From Armatimonadota bacterium (GTDB lineage Bacteria; Armatimonadota; Fimbriimonadia; Fimbriimonadales; Fimbriimonadaceae): DNA of 64,000 nt. The notes beneath the pieces were generated by a model. That model saw only the letters and a program-made list of their open reading frames with translations, did no database searches and was not told the DNA's origin. Positions 17,900 through 26,301 of this stretch are shown piece after piece. Position numbers and translations under genes: made by a program. Location of the stretch: positions 179,617 to 243,616 of the forward strand of contig JAEURN010000002.1 in assembly GCA_016789105.1 (NCBI GenBank), read 5' to 3'. Positions within the stretch are counted from its first letter, which is position 1; every line of letters begins with the position of its first letter.

Positions 17900-19696
17900 G
17901 TGAGCACCGCGGCCCACCTGGAACCATCCAAGCCGGCCATCCGGCTGCTGGACAACCACACGGTCAACCAAATCGCCGCCGGGGAAGTCGTGGAGCGCCC
18001 CGCTTCGGCCGTCAAGGAGCTCGTTGAAAATGCCCTCGATGCCGGCGCAACCCAAATCACGGTTCGCCTTGAAGACGCGGGCCGAACCTTGATCGAAGTC
18101 GCCGACAACGGGGCCGGCATGGACAGCGAATCGGCGCGGCTTGCCCTGCTCCGCCATGCAACCAGCAAAATCGTCACGGCCGAAGACCTCAACCGGATCG
18201 TCAGCTACGGGTTCCGCGGCGAGGCCCTTCCCTCGATCGCCTCGGTCTCCACCATGACCCTATCGACCTCATCCGATCCCGATGGAGCCCGGGCCGTGCT
18301 GCGCGTGGATGGGGGAGAAGTCTCGGAAACCGCCTACGAACCCGGCCCCCAGGGCACCACCGTCCGGGTCGAAGGGCTCTTTGCCGCCGTCCCGGCCCGC
18401 CTCAAGTTCCTCAAAACCGACGCGACCGAACTCAACCAATGCGTCGAGGCGGTCAGCCGGTTCGCCGTGTTGCGCCCCGATGTCGCTTTCCGCGTTGAGC
18501 ACCACGGCACGGCCCTGCTGCGGACAACCGGCTCCGGGGATCCCTTGTCTGCCCTCGCCGAAGTCTGGTCGCCGGAACTGGCGGGTGCCCTGGTGCCGAT
18601 ATCAGCCTCCAACGGCTATGCCACCGTCACCGGGTATGTCAGCCCGCCGCACCTGACTAAGCCAACCCGGGCGATGCAATGGGTTTATGTCAACGGCCGG
18701 GTCGTCCGTTCGCGCACCTTAACGGCGGCCCTCGACCAAGCCTACCGCTCGCTGACCCCCGACCGGCGGTACCCCGTGGCCGTCCTCAGCCTCGACATCG
18801 ACCCCGCGGAACTGGATGTCAATGTTTCTCCGACCAAATCCGAGGTGAAATTCCATCGCGAAGGCGGCGTGTTCGACGCGGTGAGGCGCGGCGTGAAAGA
18901 TGCCCTGCTCAGCCACGGCATGGTTCCTTCGCTGGCAGGGGTTCAAGCGGCCAACGAGGCCCTGGCGCAATACGCCCAACCCCACCTGGCGGTTTGGCCG
19001 GGCAGCGCCTCCGCACTCTCGGTTGCGGCCCAAGCACCAGTCGCCGGCACCGGCTTTGCCCCGGTTGGGGGCGAGGAGGGTGCGACCCCCGGAGCCACGG
19101 GGACGACCCTCCCCGACCTGCTCGACGGCCTGCGCATCCTGGGTCAGGTCGACCACACCTTCATCCTGGCCGAGAACCGCCACAGCATCCTGGTGGTGGA
19201 CCAGCATGTCGCCCACGAACGCATCCTCTATGAAATGCTCTGCAACACCCGGGGTGGGGCGGCCGTGGAACGCCAGCACCTCTTGGAACCGGCCACGATC
19301 CCGGTTGGCCGCCGCGTCGCTGCCTTGGTGATTGAACAGTCCGCAGATTTCGCCGCAATGGGCTTTGAAGTCGAGCCGTTCGGGCCCGATTCGCTCTTGG
19401 TTCGGACGGTACCGGCCCTCGGCCGGGGCCGCGCCGCCCTCGACGTTTTGCAGGATATGTTGGACGAACTCGCCGACGGCGCCGGCCAGACCAATTGGAC
19501 GCCGACTCGCGACGATGTGTACATCATGTGCTCCTGCAAAATGGCAATCAAGGCGGGGGATCCCTTGGGCCACGCCGAAATGCAGAAGCTGATCGAGGAT
19601 CTGGCCCAAACGGAAAATCCTTATCTGTGTCCCCACGGCCGCCCGATCACCATCACCTGGCCCAAAGGCGACATCCGGCGGCGGTTCAAACGGTGA
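17900..19696 (+). CDS. mutL: DNA mismatch repair protein MutL
   Basis: ATPase that links MutS recognition to strand excision. The 598 residues start with a GHKL ATPase: NQIAAGEVVERPASAVKELV, ENALDAGAT, VADNGAGM and GFRGEALPSI. The C-terminal dimerisation domain has DQHVAHERILYE and ends CPHGRPITITWPKGD. The C-terminal QHVAHER is the form of the DQHA(x)2E endonuclease motif, suggesting a nicking MutL, although Ala/His order differs (DQHVAHE). The start is a GTG at 17900 after a G-rich stretch. The stop overlaps ruvC by 4 bases (GTGA). Confidence 0.96.
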   Translation: MSTAAHLEPSKPAIRLLDNHTVNQIAAGEVVERPASAVKELVENALDAGATQITVRLEDAGRTLIEVADNGAGMDSESARLALLRHATSKIVTAEDLNRIVSYGFRGEALPSIASVSTMTLSTSSDPDGARAVLRVDGGEVSETAYEPGPQGTTVRVEGLFAAVPARLKFLKTDATELNQCVEAVSRFAVLRPDVAFRVEHHGTALLRTTGSGDPLSALAEVWSPELAGALVPISASNGYATVTGYVSPPHLTKPTRAMQWVYVNGRVVRSRTLTAALDQAYRSLTPDRRYPVAVLSLDIDPAELDVNVSPTKSEVKFHREGGVFDAVRRGVKDALLSHGMVPSLAGVQAANEALAQYAQPHLAVWPGSASALSVAAQAPVAGTGFAPVGGEEGATPGATGTTLPDLLDGLRILGQVDHTFILAENRHSILVVDQHVAHERILYEMLCNTRGGAAVERQHLLEPATIPVGRRVAALVIEQSADFAAMGFEVEPFGPDSLLVRTVPALGRGRAALDVLQDMLDELADGAGQTNWTPTRDDVYIMCSCKMAIKAGDPLGHAEMQKLIEDLAQTENPYLCPHGRPITITWPKGDIRRRFKR

Positions 19697-20178
19697 GGGT
19701 GGCCGGGATCGACCCGGGGATCGGGCGCTTGGGCTGGGCGGTCGTCGACAAGTGCGGTTCACGGCTCACGGCCGTCGCCTTTGGCCTGATCGAAACTCCG
19801 CCCGGCCCCGTCCCCGAACGGCTCCAGGTGATCCACCGAAGTGTTTTGGACGTGTTCCGCTTGCACGGGCCCGACGCCTTGGCCACCGAACGGCTGCTCT
19901 TCACCAAGAACCAGACCACCGCCATGGATGTCGCTAAGGCCCTGGGCTGCGTCCTCCTGGCCGGTGCCGAATCCGCGCTCCCCCATACCGAATACTCCCC
20001 GCCCGAGATCAAGCTGGCGGTCACCGGCACCGGGTCGGCCGAAAAGAGACAAGTGCAGTTCATGGTCGCCAAGCTGCTGGGGCTGGCCGAAACCCCAAAA
20101 CCCGACGATGTGGCCGATGCCCTGGCGATCGCGGTTACCCACGCCTTGCGCCACCCGGCCGGTCAGGCGGTCCGGTAG
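19693..20178 (+). CDS. ruvC: Holliday junction resolvase RuvC
   Basis: Resolves Holliday junctions with RuvAB. The 161 residues show the RNase-H-fold active site: Asp7 in AGIDPGIGRLGW, Glu66 in ATERLLF, and Asp139/Asp142 in DDVADALAIA. The start is a GTG at 19693 that overlaps the mutL stop as GTGA, indicating translational coupling. A second GTG at 19699 would remove part of the first strand. ruvA and ruvB are not adjacent. The last 16 bases overlap the convergent dprA-like gene. Confidence 0.93.
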   Translation: MRVAGIDPGIGRLGWAVVDKCGSRLTAVAFGLIETPPGPVPERLQVIHRSVLDVFRLHGPDALATERLLFTKNQTTAMDVAKALGCVLLAGAESALPHTEYSPPEIKLAVTGTGSAEKRQVQFMVAKLLGLAETPKPDDVADALAIAVTHALRHPAGQAVR

Positions 20179-21095
20179 CGGCATACCGGCTCGCGCACCA
20201 CCCCAAACCCGAAGAGGTCGGGCTGGGCCGCGGCCAAGGGCTGGCGCAAGGCGAACTCCAAACCTGCTTGCCACCCGGGGCCGCAAGACAGACTCACCCC
20301 ACCCAAAGCGCAGAGGGCCGCGGATGCCGCATCGCCCCAGTCGGCCACGATAACCTGCCCCAACCCCCGGCGCAGGGCGTCGACGGCCCCACCCCAGGTG
20401 CCCCCGGCTCCGTAGCGGGCGTGGACCACGACCGCCTGGCGCGACCAGGCGTAGATCAGGCGATTGCGCGCCATGGCCCGCGGGCCCGAGAAGGCGGCAT
20501 TGGGCGGCCAGGGACTGAGCCGAGCCGAAGCCGACGAAGCATCGGCGCAACCCAACCCGCAGGGGAGGATCTCCACCGAACAACCGCCGCCCGCCGAAAC
20601 CGCCCCCGCCACCCCCAGGCGATCGGCCCCCCACGCCCCGCCCGAAACCACGCCGCGCCCTGATCCCACCAAAAATGCGCCGATGCCGCGCGCCAGCCGT
20701 TGGGCGGGGAGAGGGAGGACGCGCGAGCCCACCACGCCGACAAGGGGCCGCGACGGCAAAGTGCCCGACACCCAAAGGGCCGGCGGGGCTCCGGAGCCCA
20801 AAGCATCCAACCAACCGGAGGGGTAACGGGGATCGAAGGGGGTCAACACCCGCCCACATGCAATCAGCGATTCGCCCCACGCCAAGCGGCCGGGCTCCGC
20901 CAACAAAGCGGATTCCTCCCACATCCCAGCACGCGACAGCAATCCCGCGGCCCCGGACAGGCTCGCCGCTGGCGCGGCGGCCAGCGCGTCGGCAACCCGC
21001 AGCCAGCGCCGAGCCGGCGCCGCCCGCCAAGCATCATCAGGCGTATAAAGGGCGGCAAAAACGCATGCCCCAGCCTGCCAATCTCCCCTTAGCAT
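20163..21095 (-). CDS. dprA: DprA/Smf-like DNA-processing protein
   Basis: DprA loads RecA on incoming single-stranded DNA during transformation. The 310 residues carry the Rossmann-like pattern: LTPFDPRYPSGWLDALGSG, PPALWVSG, VGVVGSR, VVSGGAWGADRLG and AMARNRLIYAWS. It is diverged: the usual SGxAxGID loop is SGGAWGAD and the region after the RNR motif is VVVHARYGAGGTW. The protein is very Ala/Gly-rich. The ATG at 21095 gives a protein with a short N-terminal helical domain; upstream in-frame sequence would run across the mannosidase start region. A TfoX-like gene at 38.5 kb is a second competence-type gene in the window. Confidence 0.8.
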   Translation of the reverse strand: MLRGDWQAGACVFAALYTPDDAWRAAPARRWLRVADALAAAPAASLSGAAGLLSRAGMWEESALLAEPGRLAWGESLIACGRVLTPFDPRYPSGWLDALGSGAPPALWVSGTLPSRPLVGVVGSRVLPLPAQRLARGIGAFLVGSGRGVVSGGAWGADRLGVAGAVSAGGGCSVEILPCGLGCADASSASARLSPWPPNAAFSGPRAMARNRLIYAWSRQAVVVHARYGAGGTWGGAVDALRRGLGQVIVADWGDAASAALCALGGVSLSCGPGWQAGLEFALRQPLAAAQPDLFGFGVVREPVCRYRTA

Positions 21096-21113
21096 TACGG
21101 CGGAGGATACCTG

Positions 21114-21119
21114 TATACT
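21114..21119 (+). promoter_or_regulatory. Candidate -10 box of the mannosidase operon
   Basis: TATACT, 13 bases before the ATG at 21133. The leader would be about 6 bases, too short for a normal ribosome binding site. Confidence 0.4.
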
Positions 21120-21132
21120 CGCCCTCGCCCCC

Positions 21133-24100
21133 ATGGAAAAGCACCCCGGCCAGACCCTGCGCCGCATCCGGCAGTTCATCGACTTCCAACTGAAAGAACT
21201 GGTCATTGGCTCCATCGAGCCCCTGCAAGCCGAATTGTGCATCGGGGCCCACCCAGATGCGGATTCTGCCCGGGCGGCCAAAGGGTGGAAGCCCGTCAAA
21301 ACCGGGGACAGTTGGGGGCCCGCCTACCAAGAAGGGTGGTACCGCGTCACGGGCACCCTGCCAGAACCCCGAGAAGGGCATGCCCCGGTTCTCGTCTACG
21401 GGCTCAACCCCCAAATCGCCTGGGAGTACTCCCCAAACGTTGAAGGCACCATCTGGGCCGGCAACCACCCCGTCGGGGGGCTGGATTTCGGCCACGAGTA
21501 TTTCCGGCTCGACCCAGCGGCCACCGCCATCGACCTCCTCGTCCAGACTTTTGCCCATAACAAGGAAACAACCGTCTTCCGGCCGGAAAAGCCCCGCACC
21601 GCCAAGCCCGAAGTCTACAACGGGTTCCACACGGCCCTTCTCGACGAAGAGCGCCTGCAACTGTTTCACGACGCCGAATTCGCCTATGACCTGATCGAAG
21701 CCTTCCCCGAAGGCGACCCGTCCGCCGCCCTCATCCTCCGGGCCCTCAACGACGTCTGCAACCAGTTTTCCGAATCGAACCGGCGGACCTGGAAAGACGC
21801 CCGCAAGTCCATCAAGGCTGCCCTGGAATCAATCGCCGTCGAACCGCCGCACACGATTCATGCCTTTGGCCATGCCCACCTGGACACGGCCTGGCTTTGG
21901 CCGCTCTCGGTCACCCGGCTTAAAATGGCCCACACGACGGCGGTTCAACTCAGCCTGGCCGAACGGTATCCCTCTCACCACTACGTCCACAGCCAAGCCA
22001 GCCAATACGAGTGGATCGAAAAGGGCCACCCCGGACTGTTTAAACGCGTCAAAGCCGCCATCAAAGCCGGCAATTGGGAGCCCGTCGGGTCAATGTGGGT
22101 TGAGGCCGACTGCAACCTCACCGGGGCCGAAAGCCTCGTCCGCCAGTTCCTCTACGGCCGCAACTATTTCAAAGACAAGCTCGGTGTTGAATGTCTCGAC
22201 ATGTTCTTGCCGGATGTCTTTGGCTATTCCGCCGCTTTGCCCCAAATCCTGCGCAAATTTAACATCGAAGCGTTCCTCACCCAAAAACTGAGTTGGAACC
22301 ACACCAACAAAATCCCCCACAACACGTTTTGGTGGCAAGGGATCGACGGGAGCAAGGTGTTTGCCCACTTTCCGCCCGCCGACACCTACGTCGCCGACTG
22401 CTCTCCCAAGCAGATCGCCCAATCAGTCAAAAACCACCGTGACCACGGCCGATCCGACCGTAGTCTTTACCTTTATGGGTTCGGGGACGGGGGCGGCGGC
22501 CCAACCGAATGGCACATCGAGCGGCTCAACCGCGCCAAGCTCGCCCCCGGGCTCCCGATGGTCGAAACCGCGGGCGGTGCCCGGGAGTTCTACCGGGCCG
22601 CAATCGACGAGGCGAAGGATCTCCTCACCTGGTCCGGAGAGCTCTACCTAGAAGCCCACCGCGGGACCTACACCAGCCAAGCCGCCTGCAAAGCCGAGAA
22701 CCGCCGCTGCGAATTTCTGCTCCGCGACGCCGAACTGCTCTGCGCCTTTGAACCCGATTTCCCCAAAGCCTATCCCCAAGAAGAGCTGGAAAAGGCCTGG
22801 AAAATCGTCTTGCTCAACCAGTTCCACGACATCATCCCCGGATCGTCGGTCAAGGAAGTCTACGAAGAAGCCGCCCGCGACTATGCCGAAGCCAGCGCTT
22901 TGGCCCAAAAATGCCTGGACGGGGCCCTCGCCTCCATTGCCAAGCCTTTTGGGACCGCCGGGCTGGAAAACCCGGCCGCCTTGTTCCACCAAGCCGAACA
23001 CGAAACCCAAGGCGCAACCGATGCCTTTAACGGGAAAGGCATCCAATCCATAAACTGTGGCGACGAGTGCCTCCCGACCCAAGAAATCGACCTGTGGGGG
23101 AAACGCTCGCTCATCTTCGCGATCCCCTCGGCGGCCAGGAACAGCGTCGCATTGGCCGACTTTTCCACGGCGCCAGCCCCCGAAACCAGGCGGCTCAAAG
23201 TCAGCAACCGGAAGCTGGAGAACGATGAATGGGTCGTCAGGTTCGATACCCACGGCAACATCACGAGCATTGCCAGCCAAGATGATTCCCCACTGGAATT
23301 CATCGTCCCCGGGCGGCTCGCCAACCTGTTCCAACTCCTGGACGACCGGCCGGCTTTTTGGGACGCCTGGGATACCGAGCTTTATGCCCAGGAAACCGCA
23401 ATCGACCTCGTCCGTAGCACGTCGTTCGAGATCGTCGAACGGGGGCCGGTGCGGGTTGCCGTCGAACTCACCAAACACTTCGGAAAATCCACGATCAAGC
23501 AGCGCATTAGCTTGGGGCCCACCCCGGGGATCCGGTTCGACACGTGGGTGGATTGGCACGAATCGCACAAATTCCTCAAAGTGCTCTTTCCCGTCAACGC
23601 CAACACCGCCAAAGCGACATGCGAAATCCAATTTGGGCATGTCGAACGGCCAACCCACCGCAACACGAGCTGGGATATGGCTCGGTTCGAAATTTGCGCG
23701 CAAAAGTGGGTCGACGTCAGCGAAGGCGGCCATGGAGCTGCCCTCATCAACACCGGCAAGTACGGCCACGACGTCCACGGGGCCGACTTGCGCCTTTCCT
23801 TGTTGAGGTCGCCCAAAGCACCGGATCCCACTTGCGATATGGGTGAGCACCGGTTCACCTACGTCTTTTTGCCTCACTTTGACCAAGTGGTGCAAAGCGA
23901 TGTGGTCGCCGCCGCGTATGCGGTCAACGCCCCCTGCCGCGTGCATCCCCTGGCTGCCCAGAAAGGCGACGCCCAATCGGCCGGGCCCTTCCTCCAAACC
24001 ACTTCCCGAAGCCTGGTTGTGGAGTCCGTCAAAAAAGCTGAAAAGTCTGGTCACCGTATCGTGCGGCTCTACGAAGCCCACAACTCCCGCGGGGTGGCCA

Positions 24101-24243
24101 CTCTCCATTCTTCGGTGCCGGTCAAACGGGCCTGGCTCTGTGACATGGAAGAAACCCCGCTCAACGAACTCGAAGTTTCCGATGGGGCGGTGCAAATCGG
24201 ATATCTCCCGTTCGAGATCCTGACCATCGCTCTGGAACAATGA
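21133..24243 (+). CDS. Alpha-mannosidase, glycoside hydrolase family 38
   Basis: Retaining alpha-mannosidase of 1036 residues, full length for GH38. Seen in order: an N-terminal beta domain, then the catalytic barrel with the zinc-binding FGHAHLDTAWLWP (about residues 243-256), MWVEADCNLTGAESLVRQF (the Asp is the expected nucleophile), DVFGYSAALPQIL, a middle three-helix bundle containing NQFHDIIPGSSVKEVYEEA, and C-terminal beta-sandwich domains. There is no signal peptide, so it probably works in the cytoplasm on imported oligosaccharides. The stop overlaps the next gene as ATGA. It is first in a three-gene coupled operon. Confidence 0.95.
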   Translation: MEKHPGQTLRRIRQFIDFQLKELVIGSIEPLQAELCIGAHPDADSARAAKGWKPVKTGDSWGPAYQEGWYRVTGTLPEPREGHAPVLVYGLNPQIAWEYSPNVEGTIWAGNHPVGGLDFGHEYFRLDPAATAIDLLVQTFAHNKETTVFRPEKPRTAKPEVYNGFHTALLDEERLQLFHDAEFAYDLIEAFPEGDPSAALILRALNDVCNQFSESNRRTWKDARKSIKAALESIAVEPPHTIHAFGHAHLDTAWLWPLSVTRLKMAHTTAVQLSLAERYPSHHYVHSQASQYEWIEKGHPGLFKRVKAAIKAGNWEPVGSMWVEADCNLTGAESLVRQFLYGRNYFKDKLGVECLDMFLPDVFGYSAALPQILRKFNIEAFLTQKLSWNHTNKIPHNTFWWQGIDGSKVFAHFPPADTYVADCSPKQIAQSVKNHRDHGRSDRSLYLYGFGDGGGGPTEWHIERLNRAKLAPGLPMVETAGGAREFYRAAIDEAKDLLTWSGELYLEAHRGTYTSQAACKAENRRCEFLLRDAELLCAFEPDFPKAYPQEELEKAWKIVLLNQFHDIIPGSSVKEVYEEAARDYAEASALAQKCLDGALASIAKPFGTAGLENPAALFHQAEHETQGATDAFNGKGIQSINCGDECLPTQEIDLWGKRSLIFAIPSAARNSVALADFSTAPAPETRRLKVSNRKLENDEWVVRFDTHGNITSIASQDDSPLEFIVPGRLANLFQLLDDRPAFWDAWDTELYAQETAIDLVRSTSFEIVERGPVRVAVELTKHFGKSTIKQRISLGPTPGIRFDTWVDWHESHKFLKVLFPVNANTAKATCEIQFGHVERPTHRNTSWDMARFEICAQKWVDVSEGGHGAALINTGKYGHDVHGADLRLSLLRSPKAPDPTCDMGEHRFTYVFLPHFDQVVQSDVVAAAYAVNAPCRVHPLAAQKGDAQSAGPFLQTTSRSLVVESVKKAEKSGHRIVRLYEAHNSRGVATLHSSVPVKRAWLCDMEETPLNELEVSDGAVQIGYLPFEILTIALEQ

Positions 24244-25292
24244 TCGCCGCCCTCGCCCTTTTCGTCGCCCAACCCCCGGCCAGCATCAGTCAAGAACTCG
24301 AGGCGTTCCGGACGCAGAACCACATCGCCGGGCTCTCCGCCGCGGTGTGGCAGGGGGGCAGGCAGCAATATGCCCAAGCCTTCGGGTTCCGCGACGTGGC
24401 CGGAGGCCAAGCGGCGGGGGTCAGCGACCTTTACCGCCTTGCCTCCGTCAGCAAGCCGATCACGGCGATCGGCATGATGTCCCTGGTTGAAGATGGGCGG
24501 TTAGAACTCGACAGCCCGGCGGCCAAGTGGCTTAAAGACCTGCCGGCTGGGCACAGCTACACGGTTCGCCAACTCCTTTGCCACACCGCCGGCATCACCC
24601 ATTACCGGGGCCCATCCGACCCGACTACCGCTTGCTTTGACCACTTCCCGGCCCTGAAGTCGGCCTGCCTTCTGTTCATCCATTCCCCACTCCTTAGCCC
24701 GCCGGGGGAAAAATACAGTTACAGCACCCACGGGTACACGCTTGCCGGCGCCGTGCTTGAATCCGCTACGGGCATGCGGTTCGCCAACTACATGAGACGC
24801 CGGGTCATGACATACGCCGGGCCCGGGGGTTTGGATTGCGAGAACCTTGCCGAACCCCCAAAACCGAACCGGACGAGTCTCTACCGCGCCAGTCAAAGCG
24901 GCCCGGTCGCCGAAACAAAGCGGGAAGACCTCTCCTGGAAATACCCGGGGGGCGGCATGGAGGCAACGGCACCGGGCTTGGCCCGGTTTGGCGATGCCCT
25001 TATGGCGGGCAAAGTTGTGAAGCAATCCAGCCTGCAACAGCTGTGGACGCGGCAAAAAACCAATGATGGGAAGGAAATCGGCTATGGCCTGGGGTTCGAC
25101 ATCAACGCCGATGGCACACGCCTGCACACGGGGGCGCAACAAGGGGCAAGGACGGTCTTCTATATCGACCCGGCCAACAAGCTGACAGTCGTCGTGCTTT
25201 GCAACACATCGGGGAATTTCGACATGGCAGCCCTAGCCAAAAGCATCGCCGCCCGATATCAGACGCCCCTTTCGGCCAAACTAACCCCATGA
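24240..25292 (+). CDS. Serine hydrolase of the beta-lactamase class C/S12 family
   Basis: 350 residues with a weak N-terminal hydrophobic segment (MIAALALFVAQPPASI) that may direct export. The active-site SxxK is Ser69-Val-Ser-Lys72 within RLASVSKPITAIGMM. The second motif is YST in YSYSTHGYTLAG, with Thr where YxN is usual. The third motif is HTG in LHTGAQQG, in the KTG position. Relatives include esterases, D-Ala-D-Ala peptidases and D-aminopeptidases; antibiotic resistance cannot be concluded. The ATG overlaps the mannosidase stop by 4 bases and its own stop overlaps the next start by 4 bases. Confidence 0.9.
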   Translation: MIAALALFVAQPPASISQELEAFRTQNHIAGLSAAVWQGGRQQYAQAFGFRDVAGGQAAGVSDLYRLASVSKPITAIGMMSLVEDGRLELDSPAAKWLKDLPAGHSYTVRQLLCHTAGITHYRGPSDPTTACFDHFPALKSACLLFIHSPLLSPPGEKYSYSTHGYTLAGAVLESATGMRFANYMRRRVMTYAGPGGLDCENLAEPPKPNRTSLYRASQSGPVAETKREDLSWKYPGGGMEATAPGLARFGDALMAGKVVKQSSLQQLWTRQKTNDGKEIGYGLGFDINADGTRLHTGAQQGARTVFYIDPANKLTVVVLCNTSGNFDMAALAKSIAARYQTPLSAKLTP

Positions 25293-25597
25293 GCGAGAAC
25301 ATGGAGAAGTTCCGCCACCTCGACGGCAACATGGCGGTGGTGGATCAGGAATTTGTCAAGATCACTTTTCAACACGGCGACCCTGCCGAAGCCGGAGTCA
25401 ACGGATGCCGGATCGAAGACGTGATCGACATTCTGGTGGAAAAACTGCTCGACTTCCAAGGCAGAGACCTCACGTGCGAAGAAAATGCCACGGCGCTTTA
25501 CCACCTCGATTTGGCACGCGAAGCGCTTTTGCTCCGGCGGCGGCGGCGGGAAAACCAAGGCCTGATCGGGCAGCGCGCCAAACATCAAAGCCAGTAA
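25289..25597 (+). CDS. Acb2/Tad1-hairpin-domain-like small protein
   Basis: The 102-residue product resembles the small phage proteins whose helical hairpin binds cyclic nucleotides (anti-CBASS Acb2, anti-Thoeris Tad1 family). Seen here: an N-terminal strand ITFQHGDPAEAGVNGC (25-40), helix 1 RIEDVIDILVEKLLDFQ, the loop CEENATALYHL (63-73) where the family has C-R-E-N-A-x-x, and helix 2 ending in RRRRRENQG. The family's common C-terminal RGVEGT is replaced by QGLIGQ, so ligand binding is uncertain. It is translationally coupled (ATGA) to the serine hydrolase, with no phage genes nearby. The match is from memory of the family pattern, not a search. Confidence 0.65.
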   Translation: MSENMEKFRHLDGNMAVVDQEFVKITFQHGDPAEAGVNGCRIEDVIDILVEKLLDFQGRDLTCEENATALYHLDLAREALLLRRRRRENQGLIGQRAKHQSQ

Positions 25598-25632
25598 GTC
25601 GGCCCACCAGCCCCAATCGTGACCTACATCGA

Positions 25633-26301
25633 TCAGCCCAAAAACTTGTAGCCCACGCCCCGGACGGTCAAGATTCTCGTCGGTCGCCCAGGCTCGGGCT
25701 CGATCCGTTCGCGAAGCCACCGCACGTGGACATCCACCGTGCGCGCGCTCACATAAGCATCCTGCCCCCAAACCCGGTCGAGCAGGACTTCGCGGCTGAA
25801 TACCTGCCCTTTGTGGCGAACCAAGAAGTAAAGAAGGGCAAATTCTTTGGGCGAGAGCGAAACGCTTTCGCCATCCACCCACGCCTGGTGTGTCCGAGGG
25901 TCGATCCGCAGGTTCAGAGATTCCAATGCCTCGTTCGGCGTGTCGCCGCCCGCCCGGCGGAGGACCGTTTTGACCCGGGCCGCGACTTCGGCCAAGCTGA
26001 ATGGCTTGACGATGTAGTCGTCAGCGATTTCCAAGCCGGCCACCCGGTCATCTTCGCTGGCTTTGGCGGTCAGGAAGATCACCGGGACGGAACTGTCTTT
26101 CCGCACCGCCCGGGCCAATTCGATCCCGGATCGTTGGGGCAGCATGATGTCCAAAACCAAAAGATCCGGCTTGACCAAGCGGTAGAGCCGCATGCCTTCT
26201 TCGGCCGAGCCGGCCGTAAAGACCGTGAACCCTTCCTTGCGGAGCTTATTTTCGACTGTTTCAACAATCGTTTCTTCGTCGTCGACGACTATGATTTTCA
26301 T
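25633..26301 (-). CDS. OmpR/PhoB-family response regulator
   Basis: DNA-binding response regulator of 222 residues. The receiver domain has the acidic pocket VVDDEE (8-13), the phospho-acceptor Asp in LLVLDIMLP, Thr in FLTAKAS, and Lys in YIVKPF. The C-terminal winged helix has SLSPKEFALLYFLVRHKGQV and TVDVHVRWLRERIE, ending RGVGYKFLG. No sensor kinase lies nearby, so its partner is elsewhere. The ATG at 26301 overlaps the stop of the upstream barrel-type protein by 4 bases, so the two are translated together. The usual GADDY after Lys-facing strand is IADDY, a small change. Confidence 0.95.
   Translation of the reverse strand: MKIIVVDDEETIVETVENKLRKEGFTVFTAGSAEEGMRLYRLVKPDLLVLDIMLPQRSGIELARAVRKDSSVPVIFLTAKASEDDRVAGLEIADDYIVKPFSLAEVAARVKTVLRRAGGDTPNEALESLNLRIDPRTHQAWVDGESVSLSPKEFALLYFLVRHKGQVFSREVLLDRVWGQDAYVSARTVDVHVRWLRERIEPEPGRPTRILTVRGVGYKFLG

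Noticed and set aside
22648..24240. A 530-codon open frame on the minus strand
   Set aside because: Antisense to the GH38 mannosidase; no motif, signal or start context supports it.
24240..25292. Antibiotic-resistance beta-lactamase
   Set aside because: The S12 fold is shared with many esterases and peptidases; YST instead of YxN and the operon with a mannosidase argue against calling resistance.
25289..25597. Remnant prophage around the Acb2-like gene
   Set aside because: No capsid, tail, integrase, lysis or attachment sequence is seen on either side; neighbours are metabolic genes joined by coupled starts.
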